This document shows positions 32,514 to 40,750 of a stretch of 64,000 bases of DNA, piece after piece (position 1 is the stretch's first letter; every line of letters starts with the position of its first letter). The position numbers and the translations under genes were made by a program. The stretch comes from Mesorhizobium sp. (lineage in GTDB: Bacteria; Pseudomonadota; Alphaproteobacteria; Rhizobiales; Rhizobiaceae): positions 20,971-84,970 of the forward strand of contig NZ_SUHQ01000031.1 in the NCBI RefSeq assembly GCF_004962245.1, in the 5' to 3' direction. The notes beneath the pieces are model-generated. The model was not told where the DNA came from and searched no databases. It saw only the letters and a list, made by a program, of their open reading frames with translations.

Positions 32514-32545
32514 GATGTAAATGAGTTTATTTAGAATTTTACATC
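32514..32545. promoter_or_regulatory. inverted repeat in the LysR/SBP divergent promoter
   Basis: GATGTAAA (32514-32521) and TTTACATC (32538-32545) are perfect 8-bp arms separated by 16 AT-rich bases, midway between the divergent SBP and lysR starts. The position and AT-rich centre fit a LysR-type recognition site that controls both directions. Confidence 0.55.
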
Positions 32546-32582
32546 GAATAATGTCGATGTATCGCCGATCGAGGGACAAGGC

Positions 32583-33509
32583 ATGCGCCGTCTGGACAAC
32601 ATCGACATCCGCCTGCTGCGCGTCTTCGTGGCGCTGGCCGATTCAGGCGGCTTCGCCGACGCGCAGATCACCCTCAACCTGTCGCAGCCGACGCTCAGCA
32701 CGCATCTTGCGGAGCTGGAGAAACGCATCGGCGCCCAGCTCTGCCATCGCGGACGCAAACAGTTCCGCCTCACCGAAGTCGGGCAGGCGACCTACGACGC
32801 GGCGCAGAAACTGTTCCGCGACCTCGACGATTTCGGGCACCGCATCAGCGCGGCCAGCGGCAGCCTGTCCGGCCGGTTGCGGATCGGCACCTCCGATGGC
32901 GTATTCACAAGCGATGAACTGGGCATCCAGCATGCCCTCAGACGCTTCATGAGCCCTGATTCCGATGTTTTCATCGATCTTTCGCTGGGCACGCCGTCCG
33001 AGCTTGAGCAGCAAGTCGCTGATGGCGGCCGCGATATTGTCATCGGGCCGCTATCGCAGAAAGCGCCCGGCGTCGTTTACCGGGATTACTGCGGTGAGCC
33101 GCATTTTCTCTATTGCGGCCGACGGCATCCGCTTTTTGCGGTGCCCGATTCAAGGATCGACCAAAGCGCCATCCATGCCGCGCGGTTTTCGGTGCGCAGC
33201 TATCGGTATTTCGACGATCTCTATCTCGTCGGGCATCCCAAGGCCAGCGCGTCGGTGATCCACATGGAAGCACAATTGATGCTGATCCTGTCGGAGAATT
33301 TCATCGGCTTCCTGCCGGCCCATTTCGCATCGTCATGGGTCCATGCTGGCGAGTTGCGGGCGATCAAGCCGGGATCTTATACCTTCAGTTCGCGGCATCT
33401 GATTGCTTACCGCAGGGCGGACGAAACACGAAATCTGGTCCAGGCGTTCCTGCAGGAACTGACCAGGGGATCGGAAACGGGTCCCTTGAAAGGACGTGGA
33501 GCAAAGTGA
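32583..33509 (+). CDS. LysR-family transcriptional regulator
   Basis: A 308-residue LysR regulator. The N-terminal winged helix reads IRLLRVFVALADSGGFADAQ then LNLSQPTLSTHLAELEKRIGAQL, and the C-terminal part is an effector-binding domain with the usual RLRIGTSDG and a Cys-containing CGEPHFLYCGRR. It is divergent from the Ssu-type importer/creatininase operon, with 115 bases between the starts, and is the likely activator of that operon in response to the imported compound or a breakdown product. It converges with aioA; a strong hairpin lies between the two stops. Confidence 0.9.
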   Translation: MRRLDNIDIRLLRVFVALADSGGFADAQITLNLSQPTLSTHLAELEKRIGAQLCHRGRKQFRLTEVGQATYDAAQKLFRDLDDFGHRISAASGSLSGRLRIGTSDGVFTSDELGIQHALRRFMSPDSDVFIDLSLGTPSELEQQVADGGRDIVIGPLSQKAPGVVYRDYCGEPHFLYCGRRHPLFAVPDSRIDQSAIHAARFSVRSYRYFDDLYLVGHPKASASVIHMEAQLMLILSENFIGFLPAHFASSWVHAGELRAIKPGSYTFSSRHLIAYRRADETRNLVQAFLQELTRGSETGPLKGRGAK

Positions 33510-33598
33510 TCAGGACTTCTCGGGCAATGGCTTTGGCTGGCCGCTCGAGACACTGAGGATTGCTTCCGACGGGAATCTCCAGACGGCAGAGCGAGACA

Positions 33599-33637
33599 CC
33601 GGGCCCGCCGCTGCGACTGGCGCCGCGGCGGACCCGG
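33599..33637. terminator. bidirectional hairpin between lysR and aioA stops
   Basis: CCGGGCCCGCCGC (33599-33611) pairs with GCGGCGGACCCGG (33625-33637), a 13-bp stem with one mismatch and a 13-base loop. It lies between two convergent genes, so it probably ends or protects both transcripts, although no long T-run follows on either side. Confidence 0.5.
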
Positions 33638-33644
33638 GAGAGCC

Positions 33645-36182
33645 TCAGACGGCCTGATATTCCTGCGACTTGAACGAAAGGTGCTTCACGCCTTCCGGCG
33701 CATCCGAGATCTTCCTGATGTTCGCCCAGGTCTGCTTGTAGTTCGGGATCACCAGCTCGTTCACGCCGTCATTGATGACGTTACCCATCACCCCGGTCGG
33801 AAAGCCGAACAGCATGAAGGTCTCGCCCTTCTTCGCCGTCGGGGTCGGATAGACCATCGCCTGCGTCGAGCCGTCATCGTTGTAGACCTCGACGAGGTCG
33901 CCGGCCTTCAGGCCGAGTTCACCCATATCGTCCGGGCTCACCTGGATGTAGGGGAAGGGCATGCGATCCATGACGAACTCGTTCTCCTGGTCGAGGAAGG
34001 CGTTCTGCCAGACGATGTTGGCGCGGCCGTTGTTGATAAGATATTTGAATTTGGCCTTCTGCTCTTCCTTGCCTGGTGCCTGCAGCCCGCGCCAAGGCGC
34101 GTCCATGAAGCTTGCCTTGCCGCCTTCCCCGGAAAAAACGCCGTCGGCATAGAGTCGCTTCGTTCCGACGATCTTGCCGTCCGCGAAGCCGGTAGCAGGC
34201 TCCTGGAAGCCGTTGTTGCCCATGACCTTCAGGCGCTCGTAGGTGACGAACTCGCCGCCGCCGGCGTTTTTGTTGTAGCCGTCCATGAACGCATCCTCTT
34301 CGGTTGCCCAGTCATAGCCCTTGAACTGGTCGGCATAGGCAGCGTCGCCCATCTCGCGCAGCACCTTTTCCATATGCTGGGCCAGTCCTGCCGCGATCAG
34401 GCAGTCAGGCTTGGCATTGCCCGGCGGGTCCATGTAGCGCTCGACCAGCCGCATGCGCCGCTCGCCGTTCATCGACGTCAGGTTCATCTCGCCCGACTCT
34501 GCCGCCGGCAGCCAGACATGGCTCGCCGCGCCGATCTTGGACGGTATGATGTCGACATCGACCGAGAACAGGCCGCCGGCCTTGATGGCGGCCAGAATGG
34601 TTTCGACCATCGCCTGCCGGTCGCCATACGGCACCTTGCTCATCGCGTCCTTCACGATGTCCGTCCGCGTCTTGTAGACGCGGTTGAACTCGTGCGCATT
34701 GAGCGAAGTCTTGTAGTGGTCGCAGGCCCAGATGTGGTGGACGCCACCCTGGCCCTCGATCAGAAGCTTGTCGACATAGGCCGCGGGCCGCCCAACATGC
34801 GCATCTGAGGGGCGCACATAACCTTCCTGGTGTCCGCCGAGGCGCACCACGCCGCCACCCTCGCGGCCTATATTGCCCGTCGCCAGCGCTATGTTCACCA
34901 GCGCACCGTTGGTGCGGTAGTTGTCATTGCCCCAGATCAGCCCCTTCTCGTAGCCGATCATGGTGCGCCGGCGCTTTCCGCCCTCTTTCGGCATGGCGAT
35001 CCACTCCGCCGCCTTGACGATGTCGGCCGGATCGAGCCCGGTAATGCCCGCCGCCTCTTCGATCGACATCCTGCAGCCTTCAACGGCGCCGCTGAAGTTG
35101 GTAAGGTGCCCAGGCTTGCCGTCCGCCTCGCCGCGGGCCGGATAAAGCGCCGGGCGCGCCTTGCCTTCCGCGGCCGTGCTGTTCTTGAGGAAATCCTCGT
35201 CGACCCAGCCCTTGTCCGCAATGTAGGTGAACAGCGCGTTGAACAGCGCCAGGTCGGTTCCTGAATTGAGCGCGAGGTGGAGCACGTTTTCCTTACCCGC
35301 TTCGGCCTCGCAGGCGTTGACGGTCACCGTGCGGCGGGGATCGACGACGATGATCCGGGCGGCCGCATGCGGCTCGTCCGGCATCTGCGCCTGCTTCTTG
35401 TCCAGCGTTGCGCCTCGCAGGTTCGGAATCCAGTGGTTGAGGAAGTAGTTCGTCTGGGTCTCGAGCGGATTGGTACCGACGGCCATGATCGTGTCGGCAA
35501 GCTCGGCGTCCTCGTAGCAGTTGTTGAGTTCGCCAACGCCCATGTCGCGGGTGGCATGGACTTCCGAGTTGTAGGCCGGGCGATTGTGGATGCGTATGTT
35601 CTTCACCTTCATGGAGCCGAAATAGAGTTTTCCGGTGCCCCAGGTGTTTTCGTAACCGCCCGCCGACCCGCCATGATCGAACATGGAGACGAACAGCCCG
35701 TCCTCGCCCTGCTCCTTCACGACCGCCGCGGTCACCCTCGCGACGAGGTCGAGCGCATCATCCCAGGACGTCGGCTGCATCTGGCCATAGCGCCATACCA
35801 TCGGGTCGGTGAGCCGCTGCATCTGCGAGCCCCGTGCCGTCGAATACCGCGTTTCGCCCATGCGGGCGCCGCGCACCGAACCAAGGCCGGAGTTCACCTC
35901 GCAGTCGTGGTCCGGCTTGATGACGATATGGACGTCCTTACCGTCCTGCTTGACGATGTTGTACATCGAAGGCGCGTACCAGGCGTCGGTCTCGGCGGCC
36001 TGCTGCTCGGACAGATCGACCCCAAATACGTTCGAGGCGGCATCGGTGCCGCCCTGCTTGTTGGCCGGCCATGTGTAGGCGTGATAGCCGCAACCGACGA
36101 TGCAATAGTGGCAGGTGACGTTGTGTTTCTTCGCATCCGCCGGAATGATCGGCAGCCGGTCGATGTGACGTTTGTAAGCCAT
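33645..36182 (-). CDS. aioA: arsenite oxidase large (molybdopterin) subunit
   Basis: AioA is the catalytic Mo-bis-MGD subunit that oxidises arsenite to arsenate in the periplasm. The 845-residue length is normal for the enzyme. It has the diagnostic [3Fe-4S] motif Cys24-x2-Cys27-x3-Cys31-x70-Ser102, where Ser replaces the fourth Cys of other DMSO-reductase-family proteins. It has no signal peptide; it is exported with the Tat-leader AioB subunit. Conserved segments include FDHGGSAGGYENTWGTGK, NCYEDAELADTIMAVGTNP and NNGRANIVWQNAFLDQ. The gene starts 14 bases after aioB. A cytochrome c or moeA gene often found next is absent; the next gene is a convergent lysR. Confidence 0.97.
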   Translation of the reverse strand: MAYKRHIDRLPIIPADAKKHNVTCHYCIVGCGYHAYTWPANKQGGTDAASNVFGVDLSEQQAAETDAWYAPSMYNIVKQDGKDVHIVIKPDHDCEVNSGLGSVRGARMGETRYSTARGSQMQRLTDPMVWRYGQMQPTSWDDALDLVARVTAAVVKEQGEDGLFVSMFDHGGSAGGYENTWGTGKLYFGSMKVKNIRIHNRPAYNSEVHATRDMGVGELNNCYEDAELADTIMAVGTNPLETQTNYFLNHWIPNLRGATLDKKQAQMPDEPHAAARIIVVDPRRTVTVNACEAEAGKENVLHLALNSGTDLALFNALFTYIADKGWVDEDFLKNSTAAEGKARPALYPARGEADGKPGHLTNFSGAVEGCRMSIEEAAGITGLDPADIVKAAEWIAMPKEGGKRRRTMIGYEKGLIWGNDNYRTNGALVNIALATGNIGREGGGVVRLGGHQEGYVRPSDAHVGRPAAYVDKLLIEGQGGVHHIWACDHYKTSLNAHEFNRVYKTRTDIVKDAMSKVPYGDRQAMVETILAAIKAGGLFSVDVDIIPSKIGAASHVWLPAAESGEMNLTSMNGERRMRLVERYMDPPGNAKPDCLIAAGLAQHMEKVLREMGDAAYADQFKGYDWATEEDAFMDGYNKNAGGGEFVTYERLKVMGNNGFQEPATGFADGKIVGTKRLYADGVFSGEGGKASFMDAPWRGLQAPGKEEQKAKFKYLINNGRANIVWQNAFLDQENEFVMDRMPFPYIQVSPDDMGELGLKAGDLVEVYNDDGSTQAMVYPTPTAKKGETFMLFGFPTGVMGNVINDGVNELVIPNYKQTWANIRKISDAPEGVKHLSFKSQEYQAV

Positions 36183-36196
36183 GATCCGATCCTCCC

Positions 36197-36724
36197 CTAA
36201 AGTACGTTGCTCAGGCGACCGTAGAGCAGCTCATCCACGCCCTCGGCATAGATGTCGCCCTTGTCGTCGATGCGGAGCGCGTATTGCGGCAGGTTGGCGG
36301 TCGACTGCCCCCAGATCTGTTGTCCGCCGGCATCCGCGTCGAAGCGCGAATAGTGGCCGGGGCAATTGAAGGAGTGGTCGTCGGCGTTGTAGTTGAGCGG
36401 GAAGCCCTTGTGGGGGCACGTGGTCGAGAACCCGACGATGTCGCCGTCAGGGCCGGCACCACCTTCCACTTTCGTTCCAAGCTTCAGCAGCACACCGGGC
36501 GCGTTTTCATCAGGGTAGCCGACATCGAAAGGCTCGTTTGGTTTCAAATCGGCGATATTGGCCAACTTGTTCGACGGATATTCGACCAGTGCCAGACCGG
36601 GTGCGGCCTTGGTCTGAGCTTGCGCCGGCAGCGCCACTGCCGTGGCCATGCCTGCGGCGGCGAACGCCCCTCCCCTTAGAAATTGACGGCGGCCGACGTC
36701 GACCAGCTTGTTGCAGCGATCCAT
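36197..36724 (-). CDS. aioB: arsenite oxidase small (Rieske) subunit
   Basis: AioB carries a Rieske [2Fe-2S] cluster that takes electrons from AioA. The 175-residue protein starts with a Tat signal (GRRQFLRG at residues 11-18, then a hydrophobic stretch ending in AQA), which exports the heterodimer. The cluster ligands are in CPHKGF and CPGHYSRF (Cys-x-His, Cys-x2-His). The two positions that form a disulfide in some Rieske proteins are Phe and Gly here, as known for the alphaproteobacterial arsenite oxidases of the NT-26 type. A sigma-54 promoter (36764-36779) lies 40 bases upstream, so aioBA form an inducible operon separate from the regulators. Confidence 0.96.
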   Translation of the reverse strand: MDRCNKLVDVGRRQFLRGGAFAAAGMATAVALPAQAQTKAAPGLALVEYPSNKLANIADLKPNEPFDVGYPDENAPGVLLKLGTKVEGGAGPDGDIVGFSTTCPHKGFPLNYNADDHSFNCPGHYSRFDADAGGQQIWGQSTANLPQYALRIDDKGDIYAEGVDELLYGRLSNVL

Positions 36725-36763
36725 GCATTCCTCCCGTTTGGCGAAAATCGTCGCAAGCGGCCT

Positions 36764-36779
36764 TGCAACGCCTGTGCCA
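36764..36779 (-). promoter_or_regulatory. sigma-54 (-24/-12) promoter of aioBA
   Basis: Read on the minus strand the sequence is TGGCACAGGCGTTGCA, a full match to the sigma-54 consensus TGGCAC-N5-TTGCA. Transcription should begin near 36752-36753, about 28 bases before the aioB start. The adjacent regulator AioR has the GAFTGA motif of sigma-54 activators, which agrees. Confidence 0.88.
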
Positions 36780-36840
36780 AGCGGAGAAGCCGGCCGATTT
36801 CATTCGAGAAACTGTTATGACGCCAGCGCCAAGGGGCATG

Positions 36841-36862
36841 CATGTTCGGAAATCCGGACATG
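36841..36862. promoter_or_regulatory. palindromic upstream activator site, probable AioR binding site
   Basis: CATGTTCGG (36841-36849) and CCGGACATG (36854-36862) form an inverted repeat with 8 of 9 matches and the spacer AAAT. It lies about 90-110 bases upstream of the predicted aioBA start point, a normal enhancer distance for a sigma-54 activator. It sits between the aioR stop and the promoter. Assignment to AioR is inference. Confidence 0.6.
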
Positions 36863-36878
36863 CTGCAGTGCCGAAGGT

Positions 36879-38222
36879 TCAGGAAGTCGAACGCGCCCGA
36901 TCGGCAAGGCCGAGCCGCGTCATCTTCTCCCAAAGCGTCGTTCGGGAGATCGCCAGCAACCCAGCTGCCTTTGCAATTTGACCGCCCGTTTCGTCCAGTG
37001 CACGCTCGATCTGCCGCCGCTCCGCGGCATCGCGAACGTCGGCTAGCGGGGCGAATGCAGCGCTTCCGGGCTTTGTTGTCCGTTCAGGGAACAGGTCACC
37101 GGGCATGATCCACTCACTGGTCGACAACGCCACCGCCCGCTCGACGCGGTTTCTGAGTTCCCGCACATTTCCAGGCCAGGGATAGGCAAGTGCGGCCTCC
37201 TCGGCCAGCGCGCTGAAGCCCCGGATCCGGATATCGGAGCGGCTCGCTGCATTTTCCAGGAACCTGTCGAGAAGCCAGGTGATGTCCTCATGCCGCTCGC
37301 GCAAAGGCGGAATCGTCACCGGCAGGACCGCAAGTCGAAAATAGAGATCTTCGCGGAAGCTCGACGGCCCGCTGCGTTGGCCAAGGTCGCGATGAGTGGC
37401 CGAAACAACCCGCGCTCGAAACGTGCAGGGCGTTTCACCGCCAACCCGGTTGAAACTTCCGTCTTCGACCAGTCTGAGCAGCTTTGCCTGAAGCGGCATT
37501 GGCATGTCGCCGATCTCATCCAGGAACAGCGTGCCCTTTCCGGCCCGCTCGGCATATCCGAAGTGCCGCTGTTGCGCACCGGTAAACGCCCCTTTTTCGT
37601 GACCGAAAATCTCGCTCTCCAGCAGCTCGGCCGGGATAGCAGCACAGTTCACGGCGATGAACGGCTCCACGCGCCGGGGTGAAACCTCATGGAGCAGGCG
37701 GGCAGCAACTTCTTTCCCGGATCCGGTCTCGCCGGTGATCAGCACAGGCAGGTCGTGGCCCGCGTAACGACGCAGCAGGTCTTCGGTATGCTGGATGGCC
37801 GGGGACTCGCCGAGGAAATAGCCCTTGAGACGAAGCTGGCTATGCGTTGTCCGCCGCGCGGCATCGATCCTCCGCAGGAATTCATCCATCGCGAACGGCT
37901 TGGTCATGAAATCAACGGCGCCGGATCGCATCAACCTGACAGCCTGGTCGATCTCGCCATGGCCGGTCACGAAGATGAACGGCGGGGAGTTCGGCAGGTT
38001 GGCAAGCTCGCTGAAAACCACTTCGCCGGAAATGTCGGGAAGACGGACGTCACAAATCACCAGATCGAGGGAACGGGACAGGCCTTCAATTCCGGAAATG
38101 GCGTCTCGCCCTGACTGCCACCATGTCACCCGCCAGCCCTCGAGCTCGAGGCGCTGAACGATCGACCCTCCCATCACAGGATCGTCCTCGACAAGGCCTA
38201 TCCGGGCGCGGTCAGGCAGCAT
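36879..38222 (-). CDS. aioR: sigma-54-dependent response regulator of arsenite oxidation
   Basis: AioR activates aioBA transcription after phosphorylation by AioS. The 447-residue protein has three parts. A receiver domain carries acidic residues EDD at 12-14 and phospho-acceptor Asp58 in VICDVRLPD. An AAA+ domain has Walker A GETGSGKE near 165, GAFTGA for sigma-54 contact, and Walker B TLFLDEIGDM. A Fis-type helix-turn-helix lies near the C-terminus (AKAAGLLAISRTTLWEKM). It overlaps aioS by 11 bases and is followed by the aioBA promoter. The pairing of its GAFTGA motif with the perfect -24/-12 site supports the assignment. Confidence 0.95.
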   Translation of the reverse strand: MLPDRARIGLVEDDPVMGGSIVQRLELEGWRVTWWQSGRDAISGIEGLSRSLDLVICDVRLPDISGEVVFSELANLPNSPPFIFVTGHGEIDQAVRLMRSGAVDFMTKPFAMDEFLRRIDAARRTTHSQLRLKGYFLGESPAIQHTEDLLRRYAGHDLPVLITGETGSGKEVAARLLHEVSPRRVEPFIAVNCAAIPAELLESEIFGHEKGAFTGAQQRHFGYAERAGKGTLFLDEIGDMPMPLQAKLLRLVEDGSFNRVGGETPCTFRARVVSATHRDLGQRSGPSSFREDLYFRLAVLPVTIPPLRERHEDITWLLDRFLENAASRSDIRIRGFSALAEEAALAYPWPGNVRELRNRVERAVALSTSEWIMPGDLFPERTTKPGSAAFAPLADVRDAAERRQIERALDETGGQIAKAAGLLAISRTTLWEKMTRLGLADRARSTS

Positions 38223-39669
38223 GGGCTTTGGCGTCCTCGCTGTCGAAGGGAATTATCAGCGTGACCGCCGTTCCTCCCCCTCTTTTGAGTGCGATACTGG
38301 CATGTCCGCCGAGATCGTCAACCACGCGGCGGACCATCCAGAGGCCGAGACCACGCCCCGCGCGTACGGCCGGACCGGGATCCTGATCGATGAGAATCCC
38401 CGCGATGTCGGCCGGCATTCCGGAGCCCTGGTCGCCAATTTCGATGTGCAGCCGGTCTTCGGCGCTCATTGCCTTCAGCGAAACCGTCCCGTCCTCCGGA
38501 GTGACCGCGCTCGCATTGAGGAGGAGGTTGAGGACCGCCTGACGGACCGGACCGCCTCGGATGGGTAATTCCGGCGCACCGTTCCATACGACGCTCCAAT
38601 CCAGCCGCTGTCGTTTCCGTCGCAATTCCGGCTTGAGCAACAGATGGACATCTTCCAGATCTGCGGCGGTCATAGGGCGCTGCGATCGTTCGGGCCGGTA
38701 GGTGGCAAGCGCGGCCTCAACCACGTCGCGGATGCCGGCAAGGCCGCGCTCGATCAGGCTGATCGATGTGTCGCGAACACCGGGGGTTTCGCCATGGGTC
38801 TTCAACGTATCCAACGCGTTGAACAGCCCGCCAAGCGGATTGTTGATCTCATGCGCCATGCCGGAAGCGAGGCGCCCCAGGCTCGACAGCTTCTCTTCCT
38901 CGGCGAGCTGCATGGCGAAGTTCGCACGCTCGCGCTCGGCATGAACAAGGGCATTGTAGCCGCGGAACAGGCCCGCGACTTCAGAATCCCCGGCCGGAAT
39001 TTCCCGCGGTGAGATCGGCTCGGCCGCGCCATGCGCTGCCGAACGCATGTGGTCCTCCAGCACCCGCATCGGGCCGATCATCTGCCTCACCAGCACGAAG
39101 CCGCCCAGCGCGAACAGGGACGCGAGGACGCCGTTGGTAATGAGCAAGGTGACCAGAATCTCACGCCGCTCGGCAAAGAGGTGCGACACATCGAATGTGG
39201 CGTGGATCGTCCCGATCGGCTGACCCTGGTAGGCGAGATCGCGGCGGGCGAACCCGGTCAATCTGGTCTCGTCGATCGTGACGACATCAGGACCATAACG
39301 ATTGAGATAATCCGCCGGCAATTCGGAATACGTCGCGATCCGATTCGGATCGCTCGCTGCGAGCACCCTGCCGTCCGGGCCGGTCACCACGGTTTCGACC
39401 GGAGCGAGGGATTTATAGGATGCCGAGGATCTGTCGAGCGCATCGAACACCTCCCAGACGTCCGCCCGCAGCACCGCCGGCACGACCGCCGCCGAAAGGC
39501 CATCCAGATATGTTTCGGCAAGGCCGTCGAGGAAGCGTTCCTGTGTCCGCGACAGCCGGTTGAGCACTCGCTCGGAAATGGCTGCGCTGATGACCACCAT
39601 GAGCAAAGCCACAAAGACCGGCACGCGATAGGAGACGGGAATCGATCGGAAGCGCCGGAGCAGTTTCAT
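38212..39669 (-). CDS. aioS: arsenite-sensing two-component histidine kinase
   Basis: AioS is a membrane histidine kinase that responds to arsenite through the periplasmic protein AioX. Its 485 residues show a first transmembrane helix (VPVFVALLMVVISAAIS, about 18-35), a periplasmic domain to about 170, and a second helix (TNGVLASLFALGGFVLV). The dimerisation box with phospho-acceptor His follows (LASGMAHEINNPLGGLF), then the ATPase boxes NLLLNAS, DQGSGMP and GLGLWMVRR. The start overlaps aioX by 4 bases and the stop overlaps aioR by 11, so the three regulatory genes form one tightly coupled operon. Confidence 0.94.
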   Translation of the reverse strand: MKLLRRFRSIPVSYRVPVFVALLMVVISAAISERVLNRLSRTQERFLDGLAETYLDGLSAAVVPAVLRADVWEVFDALDRSSASYKSLAPVETVVTGPDGRVLAASDPNRIATYSELPADYLNRYGPDVVTIDETRLTGFARRDLAYQGQPIGTIHATFDVSHLFAERREILVTLLITNGVLASLFALGGFVLVRQMIGPMRVLEDHMRSAAHGAAEPISPREIPAGDSEVAGLFRGYNALVHAERERANFAMQLAEEEKLSSLGRLASGMAHEINNPLGGLFNALDTLKTHGETPGVRDTSISLIERGLAGIRDVVEAALATYRPERSQRPMTAADLEDVHLLLKPELRRKRQRLDWSVVWNGAPELPIRGGPVRQAVLNLLLNASAVTPEDGTVSLKAMSAEDRLHIEIGDQGSGMPADIAGILIDQDPGPAVRAGRGLGLWMVRRVVDDLGGHASIALKRGGGTAVTLIIPFDSEDAKAHAA

Positions 39670-40616
39670 CCAAACTGCCTCACGGTTCCCACCTTGGCCG
39701 CAATCGCGTCGAAGAGCGACGGATCGGTTGCCGCGAACCCGTCCAGACGAAGCAGGGCAAGGACTTTCCGGCCCTCGGCATCATCCTCCATGGAAATCAA
39801 GGCCTGCTGCAACGCCTTGACGCGTCGATCGTTGGAGGCGGACTTCGGCGACGCTATTGGCGGGAAGCCCAGCCATTCCGACTTGCGGACGATCCTGGTC
39901 TGCTTCACCAAATCCGGCTCGGTCTCACGCATGACCTCGTAAACGTAGCCGTCCACGCTGCCCGACTGAGCGAGCCCCGAGGCGACGGCCCTGATGACGT
40001 TTCGGTGTCCATAGGTGAAGAAGCTGCGCGAGAAGAAATTGCCGGGAAGCTGGCGGTTCTCCGCGAGGAGCGCCCGCGTCACCAGAAAACCCGAATTCGA
40101 ATCAGGATCCGAGAACGCATGGACGTCGCTTTTCAATCCGGTCCAGTCATCCACGTTACGACCAACCGAAGCGATCAAATACGATTGGTAGAGCGGCTTG
40201 CCGTGCCAGACCGGGGTTGCGACAAGGTCGAGATCGGCCTTGAACTGCACGTAGGGATAGCCGCAGATCCATGCCGACTGAATCTGCCCGGAAACCAGCA
40301 GCGCCGTGATTTCCTGATACGTGCGGCGCGTCACGAGCTCGACCTGGCTACCGATCATGGCGCTCAGATAGCTGCGCAGATGGCCAAGCAATTCGAGATC
40401 GTTCGAGAGGAAGACTGGCGTCAGACCGAATTTGAAACTCTCTTCTTCGGCGCCGAGGGCAGCGGGGGCGAATAGCGCCGCCGCACCCGAAACAGCGGTC
40501 GTAATCAGATCACGCCGTGTGATCGGAACGCCGTCGGTGGCCCTGTGCGGGTTGCCTAGGTTCCTCAAGAATCGCCTCCCGACCGGAGCGCGTTCGTGCC
40601 CGGCCGGTCCGATCAT
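39666..40616 (-). CDS. aioX: periplasmic arsenite-binding sensor protein (PhnD-like)
   Basis: AioX is a PhnD-type periplasmic binding protein that binds As(III) and signals through AioS. The 316-residue product has a twin-arginine-like leader (TRRDLITTAVSGAAALFAPAALGA, about 33-56) after an unusual 30-residue N-terminal extension, which may mean the true start lies downstream of 40616. The mature part FKFGLTPVFLSNDLELLGHLR is typical of PhnD-like proteins. A single cysteine, Cys118 in AWICGYPYV, sits where the arsenite-binding Cys of characterised AioX is found. It is the first gene of aioX-aioS-aioR. Confidence 0.92.
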   Translation of the reverse strand: MIGPAGHERAPVGRRFLRNLGNPHRATDGVPITRRDLITTAVSGAAALFAPAALGAEEESFKFGLTPVFLSNDLELLGHLRSYLSAMIGSQVELVTRRTYQEITALLVSGQIQSAWICGYPYVQFKADLDLVATPVWHGKPLYQSYLIASVGRNVDDWTGLKSDVHAFSDPDSNSGFLVTRALLAENRQLPGNFFSRSFFTYGHRNVIRAVASGLAQSGSVDGYVYEVMRETEPDLVKQTRIVRKSEWLGFPPIASPKSASNDRRVKALQQALISMEDDAEGRKVLALLRLDGFAATDPSLFDAIAAKVGTVRQFG

Positions 40617-40750
40617 ATCCGAAAATGTGGAAGTCTAGGAACTGCAAAAGCGGGACCGGATTTTGGCGACGAGCACGTGGCCGGATATCCCAGTCGCGAT
40701 CAGCAATGGCGAGCGCCAACAAACCGGAATTGCTCCGCCAGCGACACCCG

